Of a DNA stretch of 64,000 bases, positions 45,419-53,848 are shown one piece after another. Origin of the DNA: Chryseobacterium sp. ERMR1:04 (GTDB lineage: Bacteria > Bacteroidota > Bacteroidia > Flavobacteriales > Weeksellaceae); NCBI RefSeq assembly GCF_001297705.1, contig NZ_LIRF01000004.1, forward strand, positions 310,001 to 374,000, in the 5' to 3' direction. The position numbers and the translations under genes are program-made. Within the stretch, counting starts at the first letter, position 1; each line of letters begins with the position of its first letter. The notes beneath the pieces are model-generated. The model ran no database searches. It saw nothing but the letters and a program-made list of their open reading frames with translations, and was not told the origin of the DNA.

Positions 45419-45426
45419 TATATTTG
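45419..45426 (+). promoter_or_regulatory. Predicted -7 box of the Fur-family gene
   Basis: TATATTTG fits TAnnTTTG and ends 3 bp before the ATG at 45430, predicting a leaderless transcript or a slightly later start codon. Confidence 0.45.
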
Positions 45427-45429
45427 TAA

Positions 45430-45804
45430 ATGCTTAAGAGAAATACAAAAACAAAACAGCTGATCCTGGATTCTTTAAAGAATTCAAAATCAGCGGTTAG
45501 TCAGGATATTTTATTAAAAGAATTGGGAGATGAAGTAGACAGAGCTACTATTTACAGAGTTTTAAACAGTTTCTGTGATGATGGAATTGTGCATAAAATT
45601 TTAAGCGACGATGGAAAATATTATTTTGCTTTCTGCGTCAACTGTTCAGAAAAATCACATCAACATAATCATTTTCATTTCAGATGTTTAAGCTGTGGAA
45701 AAATAGAATGTATTCCCAATGAAATTGAGGTAAAATTACCGGCAGGCTATCAATCTGTCAACTTTAACGGATTTATTTCAGGCTATTGTGCAGATTGTTC
45801 GTAA
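45430..45804 (+). CDS. Fur-family transcriptional regulator
   Basis: The 124-residue protein has the Fur winged-helix domain (KQLILDSLKNSKSAVSQDILLKELGDEVDRATIYRVLNSFCDDGIVHKI). The dimerisation part holds a His cluster in KSHQHNHFHFRCLSCGK and Cys pairs CLSC and CADC for structural zinc. It is shorter than classical Fur. The metal or signal sensed (Zn, Fe or peroxide) cannot be decided. It diverges from the flavoprotein gene with a shared palindrome between them and ends exactly where the convergent beta-lactamase gene ends. Confidence 0.88.
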   Translation: MLKRNTKTKQLILDSLKNSKSAVSQDILLKELGDEVDRATIYRVLNSFCDDGIVHKILSDDGKYYFAFCVNCSEKSHQHNHFHFRCLSCGKIECIPNEIEVKLPAGYQSVNFNGFISGYCADCS

Positions 45805-46575
45805 TTAATTATTTTTGAACAAAGTAATGGTATAATCCAACAGTTCTTTACCACCTATTTCTCCATGTCCGGGAATGACGGTTTTTACATTTGGATATGC
45901 TTTTTTAACCTTCTCAACCGTTGCTGCCCAAGCTTGAACATTGGCATCACCAAGATAACCTTTTGAAGCATTTATTTCTTTAATTAAGCATCCTCCAAAC
46001 ATGGCATTTTCATTAGGAAAATAACCAACTACATTGTCTTTTGTGTGTCCTTCTCCAAAGAATGTAGCATATACTTTCTGCTTTCCAACCTGTAAAGTCA
46101 AACTATTATCAAACCCATGATCAGGAATATTAGAGCCATTTATTTTGGCTAATTCAATCGTTTTATTGCTTGCATAAGAAGGAATATTATTCTTTTCAAA
46201 CACCTTTAAACCTCCTAGACAGTCAATGTGAAAATGAGTGGCAATAACAGCGTCTATCTTGCAATGTAACTTATCTTTAATCCAGCTAATTAATTCTGTC
46301 GAGCTTTTATCATCGGTCGGAGTATCAAAAATAATAGTTTCATTACCGTCTTTTACAATCATTCCGTTGCATTCTACTTTCCCAAAAGAATCGGTATTTA
46401 AAAATGAGATATGCTGATAAACATTTTTAGATAATTGCTTAATGATTAAATCATCCGATTTAAAAAGTACTTTCGGTACTTTAAAGCTATTCTGGGCGTT
46501 ACAAAACATCGTAAACATCACTAAAAATAAAAGCAGAATTTTAGATATTGGCTTCATAGGTTTAATACTTTTCAT
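45805..46575 (-). CDS. bla: Subclass B1 metallo-beta-lactamase
   Basis: This is a periplasmic zinc beta-lactamase of 256 residues with a signal peptide (ISKILLLFLVMFTMFCNAQ). All B1 zinc ligands are present: His114, His116 and Asp118 in THFHIDCLGG, His177 in GEGHTKDN, Cys196 in FGGCLIKE and His237 in PGHGEIGG. The stretches YASNKTIELAK and HGFDNSLTL resemble CcrA/CfiA more than IND or BlaB enzymes. It should hydrolyse carbapenems and most other beta-lactams, but activity and expression are unproven. A second ATG at 46557 is possible. Its stop codon abuts the stop of the convergent Fur-family gene. Confidence 0.92.
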   Translation of the reverse strand: MKSIKPMKPISKILLLFLVMFTMFCNAQNSFKVPKVLFKSDDLIIKQLSKNVYQHISFLNTDSFGKVECNGMIVKDGNETIIFDTPTDDKSSTELISWIKDKLHCKIDAVIATHFHIDCLGGLKVFEKNNIPSYASNKTIELAKINGSNIPDHGFDNSLTLQVGKQKVYATFFGEGHTKDNVVGYFPNENAMFGGCLIKEINASKGYLGDANVQAWAATVEKVKKAYPNVKTVIPGHGEIGGKELLDYTITLFKNN

Positions 46576-47046
46576 TCCAGCTAAAATAGAATATTAATCA
46601 TCTGTATTGAAATTTCAAATGGTTAATTAAGTGTTAATGCTTATTCTGTATCTGTCCATTTGTCTTGAAACAAACGGACCAAAAATTGCCTTCGAAAAGT
46701 CGGCGAATGCTATTTCAAGACTGGAATCTTCCGCTAAAAATGATTTCTGCTCACTAAAAATTCTAAAACTTGCGCAATAACAACATTAGTTCTTCGAATC
46801 TATATTAAGGTCGCGCTTCAAACATTAGAATTTTTTTAACGCTAACAAAACTCATTTTCTTAATGCTACAGCTTCCTAGGTCGATAAGATCAGTCTCGCT
46901 TACCCAACTGTGCGTAAAATTAAATATAAAGTATTCAACTGAAGAAATTTTACTTCAAGCTTCCAGATATTCTCTTTGATAAAAAATTAATTAGCTTTTA
47001 TGAAATTTCAAATAATCATTACATATTAAGCCTGTTCTTTACTTAT
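46576..47046. other. Non-coding stretch between the beta-lactamase and zinc-ribbon genes
   Basis: There is no credible gene. A hairpin pairs GTCCATTTGT (46654-46663) with ACAAACGGAC (46670-46679) with a single G-T mismatch. The sequence from about 46650 to 46910 has many Cys/Phe-like codon runs without a frame. It looks like a decayed dispersed element of the kind seen repeatedly in Chryseobacterium genomes, but this is from memory and not tested. Confidence 0.4.
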
Positions 47047-47613
47047 TTAATTCAAGTCAAATTTTTGAAATTTAATTTCGTTCTTAACATTCAATATCCT
47101 TTCATTCCAATAGTTAATTCTTTCCATCTTATCAGGATATTCTGTTTCAGTTTTGTTTTGATAATATACAATAGAGTCCTCATATTCTTTCAAAACTTTC
47201 TGTAAGTATACTTCATAATCTTTTGGATTTTGAGGAATGTAACCTATCCCATCACAACCACAACTAAGAAAACATTTCCCTAATTTAAAAAGCCCTTCTA
47301 CAATTTTCCATTCTTTAATTGCGGTTTTCTTTGGAGCCTTGAAATCAAGCCCTAAATCAGCCATTGCTGCTCTACATTCAGGACATTTTCTATCTCTATT
47401 TTCTATTTCGCTTACTAGTTCGGCTAATTTATTCCTTTCTAATTTTGTAAAAACCTGCCCTACTTTTTGTATAGATTTTCCGTTAAGCTCATGATATACC
47501 TTATCTTTTTTTATTCGCAACAAAATATCATCTGAGTGCGCTTGTTTAAATGATTTTCTGCATTCAAAACAAACGTAATGAGATTTATATGTTTTTCTGG
47601 CATATCGACACAT
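47047..47613 (-). CDS. Conserved zinc-ribbon-like protein of unknown function
   Basis: The 188-residue protein has no signal peptide. It shows Cys pairs suited to zinc binding: MCRYARKTYKSHYVCFECRKSF at the N terminus, RKCPECRAAMADLGLDFKAPKK near residue 92, and FLSCGCDGIGYIP near residue 132. The C-terminal ~50 residues are helical and charged (NYWNERILNVKNEIKF). I recall similar MCRYA-type proteins in other Bacteroidota but know no function for them. It is a single gene with no informative neighbour. Confidence 0.78.
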   Translation of the reverse strand: MCRYARKTYKSHYVCFECRKSFKQAHSDDILLRIKKDKVYHELNGKSIQKVGQVFTKLERNKLAELVSEIENRDRKCPECRAAMADLGLDFKAPKKTAIKEWKIVEGLFKLGKCFLSCGCDGIGYIPQNPKDYEVYLQKVLKEYEDSIVYYQNKTETEYPDKMERINYWNERILNVKNEIKFQKFDLN

Positions 47614-47707
47614 GTCTTATATTTTTATGAATAGTTCAAAATTATAAAATCGGTTTCAATAAAACTTTCTCAATTAAAATTAATTATCTTTTATTAAATG
47701 AAATGTA

Positions 47708-47733
47708 GAGATTCCTTCATTCCTCGGAATGAC
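47708..47733. repeat. Half of a Flavobacteriia dispersed intergenic repeat
   Basis: The words AGATTCCTTCATTCCTCGG and GGAATGACA match the end of the longer element at 55303-55370 (TCGTTCCTCAGAATGACA). It lies in the gap upstream of the macA terminator. Confidence 0.4.
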
Positions 47734-47751
47734 AGCTTTTATAAAAATAAA

Positions 47752-47774
47752 AAGTCCCGAAAAAATCGGGACTT
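47752..47774 (-). terminator. Terminator of the MacAB-like operon
   Basis: Arms AAGTCCCGA and TCGGGACTT pair perfectly around AAAAA, with a T-rich tract beyond on the minus strand, 27 bp after the macA-like stop. Confidence 0.88.
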
Positions 47775-47800
47775 CAGATAAAATATATCTCGTTAGTTTA

Positions 47801-49000
47801 TTATTTCTTGTTTTTCTTTTCTTTAAGCTCTTCTTTATCTTTATCAGAAGGGTTCCAAACTTTTACTTCAGAATTCTTATCAATTCCTGAAAGAATCTGA
47901 ACATTGATTCCATCACTAGCTCCCAAGTTTACATATACTTTTTTGAATGTTCCATTAGCTTGTTTAACCTCAACAAAAGGAACGTCTTTACCATTTTTCT
48001 TTTCATACTGAACCAATGATTCGTCCAATAATAAAGCATTTTTCTGAGAACTTAGAACGATTTCTCCGTTCGCAGAGAATCCTGCTCTGATGTAGTCATT
48101 ATTAGGATTCTGAACATCACCTTCAACTGGGAACTTGATCGTTCCGTTGTTGTCTTTTCCTTTTGGAGCAATCATTGTCAGTTTTCCAGGGAATGTTTTG
48201 TTCTGTAAAGCTCCGATTACGATTTTCATATCCATTCCTTGCTTTAACTTTCCAGCCTGAGCTTCATCTATTTCTCCTTGGAAGATCAAAGCACTAAGGT
48301 CTGCAATAGAACAAATCGTTGTTCCGGCATTAAATGAGTTGGCTTCAATCACCTGACTTCCCACTTTCACAGGAACTTCAAGCACCGTCCCTGCAGCTTT
48401 AGAACGAATCTGAGTTGTTGCAAAACCTTGTAGCTCCGGAGTAGCTCCTGTTTTTACAATCTGTAATCTTTTCTGAGCCGTTACCAATTGTTGGTTGGCA
48501 TTTTTAAGATTCTGCTGTTGCGTATATAATTGCTGCTGAGAATTCAAATATTCCTGCTTAGAAATAACGCCTTGTTTAAACAACCTCTCCTGCATTGAAA
48601 ACTGCTTTTGCATATTCTCAACATTCATTTTAGAGTTGCTGATTTGAAGTTGAGAATTTTGAACCTCCTGCTGCGCATTATTCACATCGCTCACACTCGG
48701 AATAATTCTTACGGTAGCAATTAATTGCCCTGCAGTTACTTTATCTCCTTCATCTACCAAAATCTTATCAATGATCCCTGCAATATTCGGTTTGATTTCA
48801 ATTTCTTCTTTTGGAACAATTTTTCCTGTGGCCATTACTTTATCATCCATATTCTGAATGGAAGGTTTACGGGTAAGGAAAGTCTCACTTTCTTTAGAAT
48901 TGGATTTTACAAGGTAACCAATCCCTGAGAATAATGCCACTGCAAATAAAAGCCCCAAAAATATATAAATGGCTTTTTTCCAAGTGAATTTCTTTTTCAT
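47801..49000 (-). CDS. macA: Membrane fusion protein of an ABC efflux system (MacA/HlyD-like)
   Basis: The 399-residue periplasmic adaptor has an N-terminal membrane anchor (about 9-28). Its barrel-sandwich hybrid domain starts at IKPNIAGIIDKILVDEGDKVTAGQLIATV. A long Gln/Asn-rich coiled coil follows (about 105-190, NNAQQEVQNSQLQISNSKM), then the second lipoyl half (IRSKAAGTVLEVPVKVGSQV) and a beta-barrel. The C terminus is Lys-rich. It links the MacB-like permeases upstream to an outer membrane factor, which is not encoded here. It is the last gene of a five-gene operon. Confidence 0.9.
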   Translation of the reverse strand: MKKKFTWKKAIYIFLGLLFAVALFSGIGYLVKSNSKESETFLTRKPSIQNMDDKVMATGKIVPKEEIEIKPNIAGIIDKILVDEGDKVTAGQLIATVRIIPSVSDVNNAQQEVQNSQLQISNSKMNVENMQKQFSMQERLFKQGVISKQEYLNSQQQLYTQQQNLKNANQQLVTAQKRLQIVKTGATPELQGFATTQIRSKAAGTVLEVPVKVGSQVIEANSFNAGTTICSIADLSALIFQGEIDEAQAGKLKQGMDMKIVIGALQNKTFPGKLTMIAPKGKDNNGTIKFPVEGDVQNPNNDYIRAGFSANGEIVLSSQKNALLLDESLVQYEKKNGKDVPFVEVKQANGTFKKVYVNLGASDGINVQILSGIDKNSEVKVWNPSDKDKEELKEKKNKK

Positions 49001-49016
49001 ATATCTAGTTTATTTT

Positions 49017-50441
49017 TTAATATTGAATTAATTTATCTTTATCTAATTGTTTATGCTTTTCAAGCTTATCAAATGCCTGATCTAAATCTTCCGGTTTATT
49101 AATAAAAAGAATAACAATCATTCTGTTTTTAGCATCAAAAAAACTTATGTTATTGATCTTATTATCGTATTTTATTTTCTGGATTTCAGGAAATACGTTC
49201 TTCAATTGTTCCAGATTTTCTTTTTGGTCTTTATCTAATAATATGATAAAAGAAGAATCATCTTCCAATAATCTATGACTTTGTGAAACATCCTTCAGCG
49301 GGCTTGAAACATGCACACTATTGGCACTAAAATATTTAAAAAAACTATCAAAAATATCATTCCCATCTAACTGATCCGCATATAGGTTCAATGTATTAAA
49401 ATTAGGACCATATTCATAAATTGAGTTTGGAAATGTCTGCTCGAAACTTTTAATTATTTCATCAACAAAATTCTTATCAATCGTTTTATTCTGTTCTAAA
49501 TATTTTTCTGTTAAAGGATAAATTGCTTTTGCAAAAAGATTAATGGTAGATTTACTATACCATTCGCCTTTATCTAACTTCCCTTTATTTAAAATTTTAT
49601 ATCCATACCCATTTCCTAATGCTGTAGCCATTGCTTCATTAAAATAGGAGTAAGCCAGTTTTGAGTATCGCGATTTATTTTCTATAAAATATTTTTCTAA
49701 TTCTGCCTGAACTTCTTTACTCTGCTCATTGTATAAAATATGGCACATCTCGTGTAAAGTTACCCCCAAAGTCCCAATCGTATCATTTGAATCTGTCATA
49801 CTTCCTACACACAAGGCATTCCCGTGAGGTGTAGCAGTGGTATTTCCCTTTTTTCCAGGGATTGGATATAAGGTAACATAAAACGGCACCTGCACATCCC
49901 AAGATGACTTATAAAAATGATTAAACTTTAAAAATAGCTCTGAGCTAACATCATTGTATTTCTTAAGTTCATTGATCTGTTTTTTAATTTTAGCTTCACT
50001 TTCATTCCATACAAACTGTCTGAAATACGGCTGTGCTTTTTTCAATGAATTATAAATTTTCATTTGCTCATTGATTGGCAAAATCCCTGTTATTCTTTCA
50101 TTAAAATCTTCAAGATCTTTAGACTTTAAAGTTGTTACCACAAGCAATGTCAAATAACTTTTTCTATAATTCCGTCCTGCAGGATAATCTTGTCTTGAGA
50201 TACTTTCATTATAATCAATAGACTTGAAATCCTGAACCAACTTTTGAAAATCTTTATTATCCGCTAACTTCTCAGTAATAAATTTCCTGTAGGTTGATGA
50301 AGTTCCCGGCATTTTTGCTGTGGTCTCCATAAAATTAAAAAGACTATATACTTCACTTTCTTTAAAGATAAAAAACTCTTTGCGCTGTCCTGAAACAGAG
50401 CCAAAAAAGAAAATTATTATAATTAAAAAAAGTCTTTTCAT
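49017..50441 (-). CDS. Exported zinc metallopeptidase-like protein within the MacAB operon
   Basis: The 474-residue protein has a signal peptide (MKRLFLIIIIFFFGSVSGQ). The zinc motif HExxH is present in VTLHEMCHILYNEQ near residue 231, with a downstream Glu in YFNEAMATALGNGYGY as a likely third ligand (gluzincin type). I do not recognise the exact family. It lies 7 bp from the upstream permease gene and 16 bp from macA, so it is surely part of the same transcript. It might process a peptide exported by the system, but this is inference from linkage alone. Confidence 0.75.
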   Translation of the reverse strand: MKRLFLIIIIFFFGSVSGQRKEFFIFKESEVYSLFNFMETTAKMPGTSSTYRKFITEKLADNKDFQKLVQDFKSIDYNESISRQDYPAGRNYRKSYLTLLVVTTLKSKDLEDFNERITGILPINEQMKIYNSLKKAQPYFRQFVWNESEAKIKKQINELKKYNDVSSELFLKFNHFYKSSWDVQVPFYVTLYPIPGKKGNTTATPHGNALCVGSMTDSNDTIGTLGVTLHEMCHILYNEQSKEVQAELEKYFIENKSRYSKLAYSYFNEAMATALGNGYGYKILNKGKLDKGEWYSKSTINLFAKAIYPLTEKYLEQNKTIDKNFVDEIIKSFEQTFPNSIYEYGPNFNTLNLYADQLDGNDIFDSFFKYFSANSVHVSSPLKDVSQSHRLLEDDSSFIILLDKDQKENLEQLKNVFPEIQKIKYDNKINNISFFDAKNRMIVILFINKPEDLDQAFDKLEKHKQLDKDKLIQY

Positions 50442-50448
50442 CTTTAAA

Positions 50449-51720
50449 TTACTCTGATCTTAATGCTTCAATAGGTCTAATTTTTACTGCTCTCTGCGCA
50501 GGAATCATCCCAATAATTAATCCTAAGATTACCATTACTGCCATCGCCCCAAATACGTTTCCGTAATTTACCGTTGGATTATAGAATGGAAAATCATCCT
50601 GACCCTGAGTAGCCATATTTAAAATAATTAAAACAAAAATTCCGAATATAAAACCAAGTATTCCCGAAGACAGCGTAATAACAACACTTTCAAGCAAGAT
50701 CTGATTTCTTACCTCAGAAGGTTTAGCGCCTAAAGCTCTTCTGATTCCGATCTCTTTTGTTCGTTCTTTTACTGTAATTAATAGGATATTTGATATAGCA
50801 ATTACCCCTGCAAGAATGGTTAAAGAACCTACTATAATTGTCAACAACTGCATTCCGGTTAAGAAACCTGTCAGTTTTTTAAATTCTTTTCCAAGATTGA
50901 AACTACCAAAAGCATTGGTATCTTCCGGTGATACTTTATTTTTAGCTTTTAAAGCCAGTTTCACTTTCTCCTCCACTTCATTTACATTGGCGTTAGGCTT
51001 GCTGACAATCGCAAACATATCAATCTTATCTCCCGCATTATACATTTTAGTATACGTAGAAAGAGGGATAAAAACAGTTTGATCATTTTCAAATCCGCCT
51101 CCTTTTTTCACTCTGAAAACTCCAATTACATTGAAGAATATCCCTTTAACATTGATTGATTTTCCAATAGGGTTTTCATTCTTTTTAGCATCGAAAAAGT
51201 TTTTATAAACCTCTTCTCCAATCACTACAACATTTTTATTTCCCGATACGTCTGCATCATTAATATATCTTCCGAAAATCAGTTTTTTCTCAGAGATCTT
51301 ATTTCCTATCGGATAATCTCCGGTAAGAGAATAGGTTGCATTTTTACCGTTTCTGGACATTGCTTCTCCCGGTGTTCCTGTAAAACTTCCTCTCGCATTC
51401 TGTGGAGAGATATAATCAATTTCCGAGATTTTATTTTTAAGCATCTGGATATCCGGAAGGTTAAGATCTACTTCTCTTCCTTTCGGGAAACCTTCATAAG
51501 GAATGTTTGTTTTTTGTGCCCAAAGGAAAATAGAATTCGTTGCAAATCCTGAAAATACTTTATCAAAGCCATTCTCCATTCCTTTTGCTGCTCCCAGCAG
51601 ACTCACATATAAAAACATCCCCCATCCCACACCAATCATGGTAAGGAATGTTCGAAGCTTATTATTCTTCAATGAATAATAAATTTCCTGCCAAGTATCC
51701 TTTTTAAATAAGATGTTCAT
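50449..51720 (-). CDS. ABC transporter permease, MacB type (second of two)
   Basis: This 423-residue permease has one N-terminal transmembrane helix (NKLRTFLTMIGVGWGMFLYVSLLGAAKGMENG), a large periplasmic MacB core domain (about 50-280) and three C-terminal helices. The conserved ERTKEIGIRRALGAKPSEV and the end PAQRAVKIRPIEALRSE are typical. It has no fused ATPase, so it depends on the separate ATP-binding gene at 53159. It is paired with a second permease of the same family, suggesting a heterodimeric pump for peptides, lipoproteins or macrolide-like compounds. Confidence 0.9.
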   Translation of the reverse strand: MNILFKKDTWQEIYYSLKNNKLRTFLTMIGVGWGMFLYVSLLGAAKGMENGFDKVFSGFATNSIFLWAQKTNIPYEGFPKGREVDLNLPDIQMLKNKISEIDYISPQNARGSFTGTPGEAMSRNGKNATYSLTGDYPIGNKISEKKLIFGRYINDADVSGNKNVVVIGEEVYKNFFDAKKNENPIGKSINVKGIFFNVIGVFRVKKGGGFENDQTVFIPLSTYTKMYNAGDKIDMFAIVSKPNANVNEVEEKVKLALKAKNKVSPEDTNAFGSFNLGKEFKKLTGFLTGMQLLTIIVGSLTILAGVIAISNILLITVKERTKEIGIRRALGAKPSEVRNQILLESVVITLSSGILGFIFGIFVLIILNMATQGQDDFPFYNPTVNYGNVFGAMAVMVILGLIIGMIPAQRAVKIRPIEALRSE

Positions 51721-51840
51721 TTTTATTAATGATGAGTTTTATGTTATAAATGATATGATGAAAGTAAATCGTTAATTGCAATTCTTTATTAATTATTACA
51801 GCGATGCATTTTCAAATTATATCATTATCAAATTTTCAAA

Positions 51841-53070
51841 TTATTCTGTTCTTAATGCTTCAATTGGTCTGATTCTCGAAGCTCTGTACGCAGGCACAAA
51901 TCCGGCAATTAATCCTGAAAGAACAAGAGCAATAAATGCCATCAAGATCGTACCCCAACCTACACTTGGGCTTTTTATAAAATATTCTTCAAGACTGTCA
52001 CCGATTAAATGTAAAGCCAATACACCGACACCTACTCCCACAAATCCTGAAACTACGGTGATCACCACACTTTCCTGAACAATCAAAGCAACAATACTTC
52101 TGGGTTTTGCCCCAATCGCTTTTCTTACTCCGATTTCTTTGGTTCTTTCTTTTACGATGTACACCATGATGTTACTGATTCCAATAATTCCGGCTAGCAA
52201 AGTTCCCAATCCGATAAATGTTACAATAGCGGTAATTACGGCCATAAACATAAAAGTCTCATTCATGTTCTTTGCATTATTCCGTACACGAACTCCATTT
52301 TCGTCATCCGGGGAAACATTTTTTCTTGCCTTTAATCTATCCTGTAATTCATCACCATATTTTATAGCTTCCTGAGGAGATAATTTATCATTGTAGGCAA
52401 TAAATACTGTACTCACTGTATCTGAGCCCTTTTTCATTTGCTGCAACGTAGTAATAGGAACCGAGATATGTCTTTCATCCCAGTCGCCCCCGTCATCAGA
52501 GAATACCCCGATTACTTTAAACATGGTTCCATTAATATTCAGGTCTTTTCCTACCGGACTTCCATTTTTAATTAAATCTCTCTGAACCATTCTCCCGATT
52601 ACCGCTACATTTTGTTTTCTGGCTAAATCTGCAGAATTAAGATAACGGCCTTCAAGCATTTTACGGTTTTCGATATATTTTTCTTCGGCGTCTGTTCCGT
52701 TCACCTGGTAAGTTCCACTCTCTTTACCGTATTTCACCAATAAACTTGATTGATATCTTGGGCTCGCTTCTCCTACTTTTTCTTTATCTGCATTAACAAG
52801 AAAATCATAATCATCATTATTCATTGTCACCAATCTATCCGACTGCAGCCCTTTATAAGCAAGAGTAGTTTTCCCTGTAAAAATAGTAATCAGATTCTGA
52901 GCATCTCTTGCAAAACCCTCTGTAAAAGCATTTTGCAATCCTGAACCAATTCCGAAAAGAACAATGAAGATAAATAAACCCAAAGCCACGGTAAATCCCG
53001 AAAGCACTGTTCGCAATATATTACTGCGAATAGAACTGAATATTTCCTGCCAACGATCTAAGTCAAACAT
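51841..53070 (-). CDS. ABC transporter permease, MacB type (first of two)
   Basis: The 409-residue permease is homologous to the next gene: SNILRTVLSGFTVALGLFIFIVLFGIGSGLQNAFTEG forms the first helix, followed by the MacB periplasmic core, then ERTKEIGVRKAIGAKPRSIVALIVQESVVITVVSG and the end PAYRASRIRPIEALRTE. I start at the ATG 53068-53070 (MFDLDRWQEIFSSIRSN). There is a 120-bp gap before the second permease and 88 bp after the ATPase gene. It likely forms a heterodimer with its neighbour. Confidence 0.9.
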   Translation of the reverse strand: MFDLDRWQEIFSSIRSNILRTVLSGFTVALGLFIFIVLFGIGSGLQNAFTEGFARDAQNLITIFTGKTTLAYKGLQSDRLVTMNNDDYDFLVNADKEKVGEASPRYQSSLLVKYGKESGTYQVNGTDAEEKYIENRKMLEGRYLNSADLARKQNVAVIGRMVQRDLIKNGSPVGKDLNINGTMFKVIGVFSDDGGDWDERHISVPITTLQQMKKGSDTVSTVFIAYNDKLSPQEAIKYGDELQDRLKARKNVSPDDENGVRVRNNAKNMNETFMFMAVITAIVTFIGLGTLLAGIIGISNIMVYIVKERTKEIGVRKAIGAKPRSIVALIVQESVVITVVSGFVGVGVGVLALHLIGDSLEEYFIKSPSVGWGTILMAFIALVLSGLIAGFVPAYRASRIRPIEALRTE

Positions 53071-53158
53071 ATATTTTTTGGTTTGAAGCGGGAAGATTGA
53101 AGTTTTCAAACTTTCCGCACATTTATTTTTATTTAATTTTTAGAACTCCAGCCTCCTT

Positions 53159-53848
53159 CTAAAGAACAATCTGATTTATAAATTCATCGCTTTCAATGAT
53201 TCCATCTTTTAAAATGACATTCCTTTTTGTTTGTGCTGCAACATCTGGTTCGTGGGTTACCACAATGATAGTTTTTCCTTCATTATTAATATCCTGAAGA
53301 AGTTTCATAATATCATGGGTCGTCTTAGAATCCAATGCTCCCGTAGGCTCATCCGCCAAAACAATTTTAGGATTAGTGATTAAAGCTCTAGCAATCGCAA
53401 CTCTTTGTTTCTGCCCTCCGGAAAGTTCATTAGGAAGGTGGTTTGCCCATTGTGCAAGACCTACTTTCTCCAAATATTCCATCGCTTTCTTGTCACGCTC
53501 TTTTCTCGGCACATTTTGATAATATAAAGGAAGAGCCACATTATCCAAAGCCGTCTTATATCCTATTAAATTAAAAGACTGGAAAATAAAACCAAGAAAC
53601 TTACTTCTATATTCTGCCGCTTTTATTTCTGATAAATGTTCGATCGGAACCCCATCCAGTTCATAAGTCCCCGAATCTTTTTCATCCAGAATACCAATAA
53701 TATTAAGGAGGGTAGATTTCCCGGAACCGGAACTTCCCATAATAGAAACAAACTCGCCCTCGGAGATATTAAGATTAATACCCTTGAGAACGTGCAACTT
53801 GCTTTTTCCTGTATCGTATGACTTATGTAAATCCTGAATTACTAACAT
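53159..53848 (-). CDS. ABC transporter ATP-binding protein (MacB/LolD type)
   Basis: The 229-residue ATPase has Walker A in MGSSGSGKSTLLNIIG, the Q-loop in FIFQSFNLI, signature LSGGQKQRVAIARAL, Walker B in IVLADEPTGALD and the switch His in VVTHEPDVA. The sequence is typical of the MacB/LolD/FtsE group that drives mechanotransmission at the inner membrane. It is the first gene of the five-gene efflux operon and would power both MacB-type permeases. Confidence 0.94.
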   Translation of the reverse strand: MLVIQDLHKSYDTGKSKLHVLKGINLNISEGEFVSIMGSSGSGKSTLLNIIGILDEKDSGTYELDGVPIEHLSEIKAAEYRSKFLGFIFQSFNLIGYKTALDNVALPLYYQNVPRKERDKKAMEYLEKVGLAQWANHLPNELSGGQKQRVAIARALITNPKIVLADEPTGALDSKTTHDIMKLLQDINNEGKTIIVVTHEPDVAAQTKRNVILKDGIIESDEFINQIVL

